Origin: Corylus avellana
Taxonomy: Eukaryota; Streptophyta; Magnoliopsida; Fagales; Betulaceae
Direction of reading: 5' to 3'
Length of the DNA stretch: 64,000 bases
Assembly: GCF_901000735.1 (NCBI RefSeq)
Contig: NC_081547.1
Span: 14,366,739-14,430,738, forward strand
Part shown: piece after piece, positions 1-10,771 of the stretch
How the letters are laid out: each line of letters opens with the position of its first letter
How positions within the stretch are numbered: position 1 is the stretch's first letter
Made by a program: the position numbers and the translations under genes
The notes under the pieces: model-generated
The model's database searches: none
What the model was told of the DNA's origin: nothing
What the model saw: only the letters and a program-made list of their open reading frames with translations

Positions 1-735
1 AAGGAATGGTAAAACTACCTGGATCTTTTAGCTTTGGTGGTAGTTTTCTTAATAACACCACACTTACCTCCTCTGTTAAAGTTACTATCTTATGCTCCTG
101 AAACTTCCTCTTATTAGTGCAACAATCGTTTAAAAATTTAGCATATAAGGGAATTTGTTTAATTGCATATAATAAAGGAATGTTAATCTCTACTTTTCTC
201 AAAGTCTCAAAAAATGTCACGAAGTTGTTTTTCTTTCTTTGGCTTTACTAACCTTTGAGGGAAGGATGGTGCATTCACCTTCTCCATTTTACTTATCTTG
301 GATATTGAGGCTTCATTTGGAGATGCTTGTGTTGTCTCTTCAGTTCCTATGACCTTGCCATTTCTGAGAGTTGTGACAACCTTCAGTTGCTGGTGACCTC
401 ATGGATTAGGTATTGTTTGGGCTGAGAATTCACCCTGCTTTCTTTCACTAAGCTCCTTAGCCATTTGCCCCATTTGTACTTCCAGTCTTTGAATGGCTTG
501 ATCGGCTCTTTGAATAGCTTGATTGGTCCTTGCATTGACTTGTCTTTGCTCCATCATAAATTCCTATTGCGTACTCACCAGTTTGCACATCATACTCTCT
601 AAGTCATTCTTCTTTGACTCTTGAACTGGTTGGACTGCTTGTTGGGAGTTCCTTTGCTGCCCTTGAGGGTTTAGAGCATTCCGGTTGTTACTCCATGAGA
701 AATTGGGGTGGTTGCGCCACCCTAGATTGTAGGTG
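1..735 (-). pseudogene. gag C-terminal part and linker to protease, element A
   Basis: On the minus strand this matches the end of gag and the gag-protease linker of elements B and C: an Asn/Gln-rich stretch, then a segment reading like QAIQRLEVQMGQMAKEL, and near position 1 the segment just before the protease that contains LLRKLPPKL. The frame is broken: the upstream gag frame stops at 736, and in-frame stops follow around 410-420 and further left. It is decayed coding sequence without a usable start. Function is inferred only from homology to the neighbouring elements. Confidence 0.75.
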
Positions 736-1625
736 TTAGTATGGATTGTTCTTGGGAGGATAATTGTTCTGTCCCGTATAGTTCGCTTGTTCTTGATGTA
801 CAAATGGATACAAAGGACAATTCTCAGTAGAGTGATTAGAATGGGAACATATGGCACATACCTTGAGTTGTGTGGCTTGTTGACTAGGTGAGATGTTCTG
901 AGCAGTCATGGCTTTAACAATCATATCTAGCTTTGAGAGCTCCATGGCTTCCTCACTAATCTTTTCCATAAGCGCATCTCCACAAGCTGAATCAATCATT
1001 CCTTTGTTAGTGTCATCTAACCCTTCATAAAAAATTTGTACCTGATCATCTTGAGGGATGTTGTGATGTGGACACTTAAGAAACAGCGCATTAAAGTGGT
1101 CCCATGCTTCGAGGAAAAGATCTCCATCTCTTTGTTGGAACGTTTGAAGTTCCCTTTTAAGCTGCCTTGTCTTTTGAGCAAGGAAAAACTTCTTTAGGAA
1201 CTTAGTGGCTAATTCTTCCCAAGTATGAATGGAATCTGCAGGCAAGGAATTATACCAAAATTTAGCATTATTTTTCAAAGAAAAAGGAAAGAGGACTAAC
1301 TTAAGTCTCTCCGGAGTTAGGCCCTGGATGTGCTGAATCTTGCAGAGATCAAAGAACTCCCTAAGATGCAAGTTTGGATCCTCAGTAGCTGTGCCCTTGA
1401 AGTGAGTCAAAGCATTGAGTATTTGTGGGGATATATAATAATTGCCTTCCACCTCCGGTTGATAAGCGATGCATGATGGTTGGTTGAGGTTTTTTGGGAT
1501 AAAAGCATGTTTCATGGGTCTTTGCACTAGTGGCGGGTTCTCCAGTCGATCTTCCATTGTTTCCTCAACTTCTTCTTTCTTCTTCTGTGTTAGAGTTGTC
1601 TCTAGGCCTTTGTCGAATTGTCCGC
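736..1625 (-). pseudogene. gag polyprotein of element A (main part)
   Basis: Structural capsid/nucleocapsid protein that would assemble virus-like particles. The frame is open from the junction at 1625 to a stop at 736. It contains the retrotransposon gag core (residues reading HTWEELATKFLKKFF, about 1235-1180) and a CCHC zinc knuckle, CAICSHSNHSTENC (about 862-820), with C-X2-C-X4-H-X4-C spacing intact. Compared with B and C it lacks about 45 residues between the core and the zinc knuckle, an in-frame deletion. The N-terminal end is cut off by a solo LTR at 1626. After the stop the homology goes on in another frame. Confidence 0.85.
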
Positions 1626-2985
1626 TGTTGTGCAAATATCTACCTAAATTAATAAACAAATAATTGTACGTTTTACCTGCAAGTGCACAAGGTCAACATA
1701 GTAGTATATGATGCAAGTAAGGGATCATTCCTATGAGGATTGCTAAATTTTGCTTAAAATAAATTCCTTAAGTAAAACAAAACAAAGATTGATTTTGATT
1801 TGATAATAATAAAAGGTAGGGCTTTGATATCCACCACTAATCATGCTTACATAATATATCAATATGCCAATGCTTTGATCATGTTATGAATACTTAATGT
1901 TTGTCAACCTAAGGGCATGGGTGTATACTCCTTAGGCTATAGATTTCCCTAAGCAACGAGTTAGGCATGAGTGTATACTCTAACTCTTTTTTTTCTTAAA
2001 GGATTTAGCATGAGTGTATACTAAGTTGTTCTTTAAGAAAGCATGATTCTATGGAAATCGACAAACACACGGAACCTAGGGCATGGGTATATACTCCCGG
2101 TTTTCCATATTGATTAACCTAAAAACCCGGTGTGGATTTCTTTTGTTACTTTTATTAAACCCAGGACTCGGTCATCCAAATTGATTTAACTAACTAGTCT
2201 ATACCATATGCATATGTTAATCAGGCAAATACATATGAGGAATTCATGAAAACAGGAATTAATCAAGTTAAATATCACAACATGATCATCACAAATGTGC
2301 CAATATTGAATGTTAACTAAACATAACGAGGGCTTCAATCTAGCCCTACTAAATAAATTAGTTACACATGAGTTTGATGTTAAACATTTTCATAAAAATA
2401 AAATAGAAAGGAAAAGAATAAACCCGAAACTTGAAGAGCTTTAATTCTTCTCCTTGGAAATTGTGTGTCTATCTTAAAGGTTTAAGGGTCTATTTATAAG
2501 CCTTAGGAATATTCTAGAAACCCTAAAAATCATAGGGTTTGAGCCCTAGTTCACACAAAGTTACAAAACCCTAAAAATCACACTTTCCTTATCATGGCTG
2601 GCGGTTGGCTTGCTCCTCACGCATGGGTGCGCTCGATCGCAGCTTGTGTGCGATCGATCGTAGGTATGTGATCGATCCTTCGTGCTGGCGCTCGATTGCA
2701 GGTGCGATCCAGGCTTCCTCTGGTGCGCACACCTTGCGCTCGTGGTCTTCGCCTGTAGTGCGCTCGATCGTAGCTCCCCTGCAATCAATCGTACTACCAG
2801 AGCCTCCAATTTTCCCAAAATAGCTCTTTTATGCTCAAAACTTTTGAAATTGCTTCCTTTTCTTCCAACAACCTACAAAAACAAAGAAAGCACATAAAAG
2901 AACTAAAATGGCATAAATTAATCAGAACTAAAGGATTAACAAATGTATGTTAATGGCTAAAATATAAATATTTTAGCACTTAACA
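1626..2985 (-). repeat. solo LTR inserted in gag of element A
   Basis: About 1,360 bp of the same LTR type as elements A, B and C, in minus orientation. It starts (minus) TGTTAAGTGCTAAAA at 2985 and ends in CAACA at 1626. Gag homology stops on one side and resumes on the other at the same codon region, so it is an insertion with no internal element left, as expected after LTR-LTR recombination. Only a 3-bp CGC is shared between the flanks, so the target duplication has decayed. A TATA box (TATTTATA on plus) lies at 2491-2498. Four copies of the GTATACACC motif occur at about 1918-2095, including a 7-bp stem at 1958-1986. Confidence 0.88.
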
Positions 2986-3120
2986 CGCTCAATTTCTGGA
3001 TTGAGTGGAAGGATGGTTGAGGCTGAGATCAACGACCTTGAATAAGAAAGAAAAATTGCCTCTGCAGTCACAGCAGCTTCAGTACTACTGTTTGGATGTC
3101 CTCTAGAACTGCACTCGATC
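2986..3120 (-). pseudogene. N-terminal gag segment of element A
   Basis: Minus-strand sequence homologous to the start of gag in B (9330-9430) and C (19060-19160), including a stretch similar to STEAALTEVAIQ and one ending in NPEIE. The codon that is the first ATG in B and C is not ATG here. The segment is separated from the rest of gag by the solo LTR at 1626-2985. The Ser/Thr-rich reading frame goes on upstream into the leader, but no initiation codon can be defended. Confidence 0.7.
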
Positions 3121-3326
3121 GCTCTCGGTCTCCCCTCGATCGCAGTAACAGCATGAAGGATACCGCAAAGCTGAAACAAAACAGAAAACAAAGAAAAGAC
3201 AAGAAAAAAAAAAACGAAAAAGATTTTAGATTTTTGATAAAAACTAAACAACATAATGAAAATTAAAAATTAAAAATTAAAAATAACTAAACTAAGGGAA
3301 AATAATTCTAAACAAAATTTGATGCA

Positions 3327-3345
3327 ATTCCCGGCAACGGTGCCA
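3327..3345 (-). other. primer-binding site of element A (tRNA-Asp type, decayed)
   Basis: On the minus strand it reads TGGCACCGTTGCCGGGAAT, two mismatches from the complement of the 3' end of plant tRNA-Asp(GTC), TGGCGCCGTTGCCGGGGAT. It lies six bases inside the LTR end, the same spacing as in element B. Confidence 0.85.
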
Positions 3346-3351
3346 TAAACT

Positions 3352-4733
3352 TGTTGTGCAAATATCTACCTAAATTAATAGGCAAATAATTGTACATTTA
3401 AACTCACAAGTGCACAAGGTCAAAACAGTAGCATAGAGTTCAAGTACAAGATCATTCCTACGAGGATTGGTAAATTTTGATTAAAATTAATTTCAGTAAA
3501 CAAAACAAGATAACATGTTGATTTTGATTTAATAATGATAAAAGGCAGGGCTTTGATATCCACCACTAATCACACTTAGATAATATAATAATATGCCAAT
3601 GATCTAATCATATTATGAATACTTAATGTTTGCCATCCTAAGGATATGGGTGTCTACTCCTTAAGCTATTGATCTCCCTAAACAATGAATTAGGCATCGG
3701 TGTCTACTCTAATTCTTTTCTTTCTTAAAGGATTTAGCATGGGTGCCTACTAAGTTGTTCTTTAAGAAAGCATAAATCTGTGGAAATCGATAAACACATG
3801 AGGCCTAGGGCTAGGTGTCTACTCCCGGTTCCCCATGTTGATTAACCCAAGAACTCGGGGTGAGATTCTTTTGTTACTCTATTAAACCCAGGACTCGATC
3901 ATCCAAATTGATTTAATTAACTAATCCATACCACATACATATGTTGATTAGGTAAACACATATGAGGAATTTAGTAAAGCAGGAATTAATCAAGTTAAGC
4001 AGGAATTAATCAAGTTAAGCAACACGATATGATTGTCACAAAGGCTCCAATATTGAAATATTAAATAAACATAATTAGGGCTTCAATCTAGCCTTACTAA
4101 GTAGTTTAGTTACACATGAGTTTGATGTTAAACATCTTTATAAAATAAAATAAAGAGGAAAAGAATAAACCCGAAAACTTGAACTTGAAGAGCTCCAATT
4201 CTTCTCCTTGGAAATTGTGTGTCTATTTGAAAGGCTTAAGGGTCTATTTATAGGCCTTAGGAACACTCTAGAAACCCTAGAAATCGTAGCTTTTGCATTC
4301 TAGTTCACCTAGGGTTTTGAAAGGTTGAAAAAGAGGACTTTCAGGAATAGGGCAACGCTGCCTTGCTCTTCACGCACGGGTGCACTCGATCCCAGCCCCT
4401 GTGCGAACGATCTCTTGTGTTGGGCGCTCGATCACAAATGTGATCAAGGCTGCTTCTTCTGCTCACAAGCGCTCACCTTACTTGTCTTGGCTTAGACCTC
4501 TCTGGTAGTGCACTCAATCGCACTATCAAAACCTTTTGCTTGACTCAAATCTTCTAGCTTTTTTACAATTTTTTCCTCTAAGCCTTAGACTTCCAGAAAT
4601 GCTTTCTTTTCTTCCAAAAGCCTACAAAAACACAAAAAACACATAAAAGAACTAAAATATCACAAACTAACAAAACTAAGGAATTAACAAATATAAGTTA
4701 AGGGCTAAAATATGAATATTTTGGCACTTATCA
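3352..4733 (-). repeat. 5' LTR of element A
   Basis: Terminal repeat of about 1,382 bp in minus orientation, TGATAAGTGCC (4733) to GCACAACA (3352), next to the primer site. It contains a plant TATA box (TATAAATA on minus, 4252-4245), a CGATCG-rich block at about 4365-4520, and four GTAGACACC motifs at about 3645-3830, one of them in a perfect 7-bp stem GAATTAG/CTAATTC at 3687-3715. A small duplication of about 20 bp (AGCAGGAATTAATCAAGTTA, twice) is seen at about 3978-4019. Confidence 0.9.
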
Positions 4734-4736
4734 ACG

Positions 4737-5244
4737 TTGTACCTATTGTACAACCCGATGTACCAATTGTATTCCTCAATGTGCTTGCTGCACAATCCGA
4801 CATGCTTGCCATATATCCTGACATATGACAGCCAGCCTTTACCTTTGATAACCATCCTATTACTATCCATGATTCTGTCATGCTCCATGACTCGACTGTT
4901 GTGGCAATGGCTAAAGGTCTCGTAACTTCATACGATTAGTCATTGTTGGTGGGTAGGTCTAACATTGACGCCATTATTGATTCTTTGGCGTTCAGTATCC
5001 AAGGTACCGCTTTTGATTCTAATATGGCACAGCGTCTGAGTGTTAGAAATGAGGAAATGAAAACCATAAGAAACCAAGTGGGGTCTTACAGCGGCTGCTC
5101 AAACACTACAAAAAGAAACATGTGGATTTGGAGCAGGAAAATACTAAGCTGAAGAAGCTGGTGGTGTCATACGTGGAAGACCTTGGAATAAAAGTGTTAG
5201 AAATGGAGGAGACTACCGAACGTCTCCATCGACAACACGAATAG
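4737..5244 (+). pseudogene. decayed reading frame with coiled-coil C-terminus
   Basis: An open but damaged reading frame directly right of element A. The first part reads in the frame starting near 4737 and contains an in-frame stop near 4937. After about 5080 the homologous-looking continuation is in another frame, ending at TAG 5242-5244. That second part is a Lys/Glu/Leu-rich amphipathic helix with heptad-like spacing (for example LEQENTKLKKLVVSYVEDLG). I do not recognise the family. The composition resembles the coiled-coil tail of a plant retrotransposon gag or mobile-domain protein. It is not functional as it stands. Confidence 0.45.
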
Positions 5245-5448
5245 TCTGGGTCAATGTCCAAAACTATCGCACATCTCTCCGCCCAAGCTCTAGCCAGGTA
5301 CCTTATTTGAAATAATTATTCTTTTCGATAACTCAAATATATGCAATATCTGAAATTCTACTCATGCTAAATTCTCTCTTTGTAGAAGTGATCTCATGGA
5401 GCAGCTCTGTGAAAGCATCCGCTCGTCATTATTTCAAGTCTTTTCATG

Positions 5449-5455
<7 letters not shown>

Positions 5456-5491
<36 letters not shown>
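5456..5491. repeat. (TA)n microsatellite
   Basis: About 18 uninterrupted TA units. Confidence 0.97.
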
Positions 5492-5494
<3 letters not shown>

Positions 5495-6160
5495 ATAAAC
5501 ATTGGTCTGTAATATTATAACGAGCTTGTTCTCCGAACATTTCTGTTTGCTTTGAATTTATAGCATATTCATGGTAGCTTCATATATACTCTCTGATTAT
5601 TAGGCTAATCATACTGGTAGATTCCCAACACTCACAGAACATCAAGGTACCCCAATCACATATTATCAACGTCTAAAACACCTCAATATCATCAAACATA
5701 TATCTTGTAAGGAGATTTAGATCCTATCACTATTTTGAATGTCTTCCAACTTCTAACTCTGTGCTTCAAATTACCTCAAGAATAATAATCAATCATTATT
5801 ACCTAGTGAAAGAAAATTATACCTAAGGCCTTGGCATGTAACTAAAATTCTCATGATTCAATATCTACTAGTGCCTTAGTAGTTTAAGTATTATTCACAA
5901 CCTAAGAGCACCAATTTATCCTCAAAACTTTAATCGTCACTTCAATATAATTTTCCTCAATTACGAAAAACCTAACACATCAATTTCTAAGAATCACTTC
6001 AAGGATTTCATGAATTATACTTTAAAGTCATCACGATCATCCGAAAATATCAAAATCCTTAAACCACAAATGTAAATCTCAAAATATCTTATAGATTCTA
6101 GGGTATACCTCATTTCATCTATCCCTGCAATACGTAGGCATTCACTTCATTTCACTATGT

Positions 6161-6434
6161 AATCCTCGTTCATCAATCTATATATTACAACCTCAATCAT
6201 AGTGCCATTATTGTCATCAACCAAACCTTAACCATGATCAAAAACTCATCTAAACTCTTATCTCACCAATTTAGTTATAAAAATCATTTCACAACGTAAT
6301 CCTCATTCATCAATCTATATATTACAACCGCAATCATAGTGCCATTATTGTCATCACCCAAACCTTAACCATGATCAAAAACTCATCTAAACTCTTATCT
6401 CACCAATCTAGCTACAAAAATCATTTCACAACCT
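6161..6434. repeat. 137-bp tandem duplication
   Basis: Two head-to-tail copies that start AATCCTCGTTCATCAATC (6161) and AATCCTCATTCATCAATC (6298). They are nearly identical over about 130 bp. Confidence 0.9.
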
Positions 6435-6671
6435 ACATCCATAAGACCACTTTGTCACCAAGTCATTTACACAATTCATCTCACAACCTAAATCCACAAA
6501 ATCATTTTGTCACCATGTGAGTTACACAAATCATCTCACAATCTAAATCCATAAAACCATTTGTCACCAAGTCAATTACACAAATCATCTCACAATCTAA
6601 ATCCATAAAACCATTTTGTCACCAAGTAAATTACACAAATCATCTCATAACCTAAATCTATAAAACCATCA
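6421..6671. repeat. 55-bp tandem repeat, about 4.5 copies
   Basis: Units begin TCATYTCACAACCTA at 6421, 6476, 6531, 6585 and 6640 (last partial). The array begins inside the end of the second 137-bp copy, so it probably grew from that sequence. Confidence 0.9.
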
Positions 6672-7023
6672 TACGATTTTTAAATCATAATCAATAATCT
6701 TTCCTAAATCCTCGAGACACCTCAAAATATATTTTTATTGATCGATACTTAAGAAAATTGCCACTAATCCAAATGCGCTGGTACTATAAATCACAACCTA
6801 TCTTCCATCTAAAAAAAAAAAAAATCCATCTTCTTCATCAACTTGATCACAATACCCAAAATCTCCTTATTACTCTCACTTAAGTTGATTTTTTTTTTTT
6901 TTTTTAAAACATGCGATGACACAACAAAAAATATAAACCATTAGAAAAATGCTCATGAATCATTTATTAAAGACCACAAATACAGACTCTACTTGGCCGG
7001 AATGTGGCTTCCCATTACCCCCC

Positions 7024-7024
<1 letters not shown>

Positions 7025-7067
<43 letters not shown>
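7025..7067. repeat. (AT)n microsatellite
   Basis: About 21 AT units followed by a short T/A run. Confidence 0.97.
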
Positions 7068-7069
<2 letters not shown>

Positions 7070-8233
7070 AAAAAAGTCTGCAGAACCTTATAACCTTCGG
7101 GTTAGGTTTGTTAATCCTTTTTCTTATTCGCAAAGATCCATAAGGTTTGTCAATTATATAAGACTAGTATAAAATGAATGCGTGAGAGTTTAGAAAATAA
7201 CGTCGTTTAAAAAATAAACTAAAAGATTCCTCTTTAACAAAAATATGTCTCACAAACCATAATAGTGTTTCTTATTAAAATAAATTCGTAAATCTCTAAA
7301 AGAAAAACTATGCCAACACACTTATTAACTTAACTAATATGAAATCAAATGAAATTCCTAAATACGCCTGCCCCCATTCTGGCCTCCTAATGCGACCTGA
7401 TCACCACCTGAAACAAGAAATAAAACTGATGAGCTCAAAGGGGGCAAAGTAAGTGAAATCCACAACCCAGTAAGTGAAATCCACAACCATAAGCAGTTTT
7501 AGTCCTTGTCCCGTTTTGAAAATTGAAACTCATAACTACATATGTTCCCAGTATATTTTTAAATTCTAAGAAAGATCGGAAAGTACAAAAAATATATTAT
7601 CATCAATAAAATTGTTGACAGTCTATATCTCATACTATGGCCCATGTACACTGTTACCCTTGTATACTTGGGTTGCGTAGCCCTTGCGACTTGGGATGAG
7701 ATACTATGGCCACAGCCTCGTCCCCTTGGCCAGCCCATTAACTTTAGGTGCACTTAGCATAGCAAATGTTAAGTGCTAAAATATTCATCTTTTTAGCCCT
7801 TAACTTGGATGTGTTAATCCTTTAGTTTTGGTTAATTTAGGCCATTTTAGTTATTTTATGTGTTTTCTTTGATTTTGTAGGTCATTGGAAGAAAAAAAAA
7901 AGCAATCTCAGAAGTTTTGGACTCAAAAGAGCTATTTTGGGAAATTGGAAGGCTCTAGTAGAGCGATCAATCGCAGGGGTGCTACGATCGAGCGCACTAC
8001 AAGCAAGGACCACAATGCGCAAGGCACCCATGATCGAGCTCCATCACAAGGAGGATCGATCGCAAACCTGCGATTGATCGCACACGGGTTGCAATCGAGC
8101 GCACCTGTGCGTGATGGCCAAGTCAGCCGCCAGCCTTAATATGGAAATTGCAACTTTTAGGGTTTTGTAGCTTTGTGCGAACTAGGGCTCAATCCCTACA
8201 ATTTTTAGGGTTTCTAGAGTATTCCTAAAGGCC

Positions 8234-8241
8234 TATAAATA
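8234..8241 (+). promoter_or_regulatory. TATA box of element B 5' LTR
   Basis: TATAAATA inside GCCTATAAATAGACCC. The same box is present in every LTR of the window, including the unrelated D LTR (28825-28832 and 35868-35875), at comparable positions. Confidence 0.8.
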
Positions 8242-8638
8242 GACCCTTAAGCCTCTAGAATGGAGACACTTTCCAAGGAGAAGAATTGGAGCTCTTCAAG
8301 TTCAAGTTTCGGGTTTATTCTTTTCCTTTTAATTTATTTTATGAAGATGTTTAACATCAAACTTATGTGTAACTAATTTATTTAGTAGGGCTAGATTGAA
8401 GCTTTAGTTATGTTTAGTTAATATTCAATATTGGCACCGTTGTGATGATCATGTTGTGATATTTAACTTGATTAATGCCTGCTTTCATGAATTCCTCATA
8501 TGTGTGTGCCTGATCAACATATGCATGTGTTATGGACTAGTTAGTTAAATCAATTTGGATGACCGAGTCCTGGGTTTAACATAAGTAACAAAAAAAATTC
8601 ACACCGGGTTCTTGGGTTAATCAACATGGGGAATCGAG

Positions 8639-8819
8639 AGTATACACCCATGCCCTAGGCCTCATGTGTTTGTTGATTTCCACAAGATATATACTTTCTT
8701 AAAGAACAACTTAGTATACACCCATGCTAAATCCTTTAAGAAAGAAAAGAGTTAGAGTATACACCCATGCCTAACTCGTTGCTTAGGAAAATCTATAGCT
8801 GAAGGAGTATACACCCATG
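8639..8819 (+). repeat. quartet of AGTATACACCCATGC motifs with stem-forming flanks
   Basis: Motif starts 8639, 8713, 8756 and 8806. The second lies between CTTTCTTAAAG and CTTTAAGAAAG (11-bp perfect stem) with an inner TTAG/CTAA. The third lies in GAGTTAG/CTAACTC (7-bp perfect stem, 8749-8777). The fourth is bounded by AAGG/CCTT. The pattern recurs in all A/B/C/E-type LTRs here. Confidence 0.85.
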
Positions 8820-9105
8820 CCCTTAGGTTGACAAATATTAGATATTCATAACATGATCAAAACATTGGCATATTGATATATTAATTGAATATAATTAGTG
8901 GTCGATATCAAAGCCCTACCTTTTTATTATTAGCAAATCAAAAATCAATCTTTGTCTTGTTTTACTTTGGAATTAATTTTAGACAAAATTTGCATTCCTC
9001 CCTGTATTTGCACACTATACAACTATGTTGACCTCGTATACTTGCGGGTAAAACATCCAATTATTTGCCTATTAATTTAGGTAGATATTTGTGACAACAA
9101 GTTTT

Positions 9106-9124
9106 TGGCGCCGTTGCCGGGGAT
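9106..9124 (+). other. primer-binding site of element B (tRNA-Asp)
   Basis: TGGCGCCGTTGCCGGGGAT is a perfect 19-nt complement of the 3' end of plant tRNA-Asp(GTC) including CCA, six bases after the LTR end. Confidence 0.92.
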
Positions 9125-9375
9125 TGCTGCAAATTTTGTTTAGAATTATTTTCTTTTAATTGTGTTATTTTAATTTTCCATTGTAAATTTTGTTTTTATC
9201 AAAAATCAAAAAGATTTTCCGTTTTTCTTAACTTTTCTGTTTTCTATTTCAGGTTTTGCCGACTTGCGATTTTGTTACTGCGATCGAGCACACAAACTTG
9301 CGATCAAGTGCAGTTCCAGGGAGCATCCGGACAAGCAGCACTGAAGCTGCTTTGACTGAAGTCGCAATTCAATTA

Positions 9376-10720
9376 ATGCAAGGTCGTCGATCTCAAGATT
9401 CAACTGTCATTCCACTTGATCTTGAAATTGAGCGGACAATTCGACAAAAACCTAGAGACAAAGAAGAAGAGGAAGAAATTGAAAACACAATGGAAGATTT
9501 GCAAAAGAACCCACCAATAGTGCCAAGACCACTAGAGGCAAATCCACCACTGGTGCGGAGACCAATGAAGCAGGCGTTTGTCCCAACGAACCTCAATCAA
9601 CCATCATGCATAGCATATCAACCGGAGGTGGAAGGCAACTATTATATTTCTCCTCAAATCCTCAATGCATTGACTCACTTCAGGGGTACAACTACTGAGG
9701 ATCCTAACTTGCATTTAAGGAATTCTTTGATCTATGCAAGCTATAACACATCCAAGGCCTAACTCCAGAGAGACTCAAGTTAGTCCTCTTTCCTTTCTCT
9801 TTGAAAGATAATGCTAAACTGTGGTATAATTCTTTGCCTGCAGATTCCATCTATACTTGGGAGGAATTAGCCACAAAGTTTCTGAAGAAGTTTTTCCCAG
9901 CACAAAAGATAAAAAAACTAAAAAGGGAACTTCAAATGTTCCAAGAAAGAGATGGAGATCTTTTATTTGAGGCATGGGATCACTTCAATTCACTGCTTCT
10001 CAAGTGTCCACATCACAACATCCCTCAAGATGATCAGGTACAAATTTTCTATGAAGGTTTGGATGACACTAACAAAGGGATGGTTGATTCAGCTTGTGGA
10101 GGAGCACTTTTGGAAAAGAGTAGTGAGGAAGCAATGGAGCTTTTTGAAACACTAAGTGAGCATTCCCAACAATTTTGCTCTAGAGGAAGGCGAGGGGTAA
10201 AAAGCAAAAGCATGTATGAAGTGAACTTCAATAGGGATCTCCAAATCAGATGGCTGCTGTGGAAAAGAAGTTAGATATGATTGCTAAAGCCATGACTACT
10301 CAGAACATCTCACCTGTTCAAAAGGACACACCAATCTAGGTATGTGCTATATGTTCCCATTTAGATCACACTACTGAAATGTGTCCTTTATATCCATTTG
10401 CAGATAAGGAATAGGTGAATTATGTGGGACAAAACAATTATCCCCACAAGAACAATGTGTACTCTAGCACCTACAATCCAGGATGGCACTACCATCCAAA
10501 TTTCTCATGGAGTAACAATGAAGCCAACCAACTCAAGAGTCAAAGTTGAGCCAACTGGAGAATATGATACACACCCGGTGACTTCACAACAGCATTTCAT
10601 GACTGATCAAAAACAAACCAATGCCAAGCATGAGCAGTCCATTCAAAGGACCGAGCAAGCTATCCAAAGGCTAGAAGTGCAAAAGGAAATGCAATTAAAC
10701 AGATTCCTTCATATGCTAAA
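9376..10720 (+). pseudogene. gag polyprotein of element B, frameshifted
   Basis: Capsid/nucleocapsid protein homologous to gag of A and C. The first ATG in frame is 9376. The gag core (WEELATKFLKKFF at about 9860-9900) is present. A one-base deletion near 9716 moves the frame. A second near 10230 ends the next open segment at 10274. The zinc knuckle (CAICSHLDHTTEMC, about 10343-10384) is intact in spacing but lies after these breaks, with TAG codons at about 10337 and 10412. Three frames together cover the protein; none gives a full-length product. Confidence 0.88.
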
Positions 10721-10771
10721 TTTTTAAAGGATTGTTGCACTAACAAAAGGAAATTTCAGGAGCATAAGACA

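Larger units (their letters stand above)
1..4733 (-). mobile_element. Athila-type Ty3/gypsy retrotransposon A (3' part outside window)
   Basis: Read on the minus strand the order is 5' LTR (4733-3352), primer-binding site (3345-3327), leader, gag, then the gag-protease linker that runs off the left edge at position 1. The gag sequence, the tRNA-Asp primer site and the LTR match elements B and C in this window, so all three are one family. Gag is interrupted by a solo LTR at 1626-2985. The 3' LTR and any pol are not in the window, so completeness cannot be judged. The left end breaks off just before the protease. Confidence 0.9.
5245..7766. other. non-coding interval between elements A and B
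   Basis: No convincing gene. It contains AT microsatellites (5456-5491, 7025-7067), two tandem repeats (6161-6434 and 6421-6671), poly(A)/poly(T) runs and a short direct duplication of about 20 bp (CAGTAAGTGAAATCCACAAC) near 7468-7488. It may be the remains of an unrelated LTR element, but no ends or primer site could be placed. Confidence 0.6.
7767..9099 (+). repeat. 5' LTR of element B
   Basis: TGTTAAGTGCTAAAA at the start, GTGACAACA at the end, about 1,333 bp. CGATCG-rich block 7965-8110. TATAAATA at 8234-8241 is the likely promoter, putting the transcript start near 8265. Four copies of AGTATACACCCATGC start at 8639, 8713, 8756 and 8806, in the transcribed part of the LTR. Confidence 0.93.
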
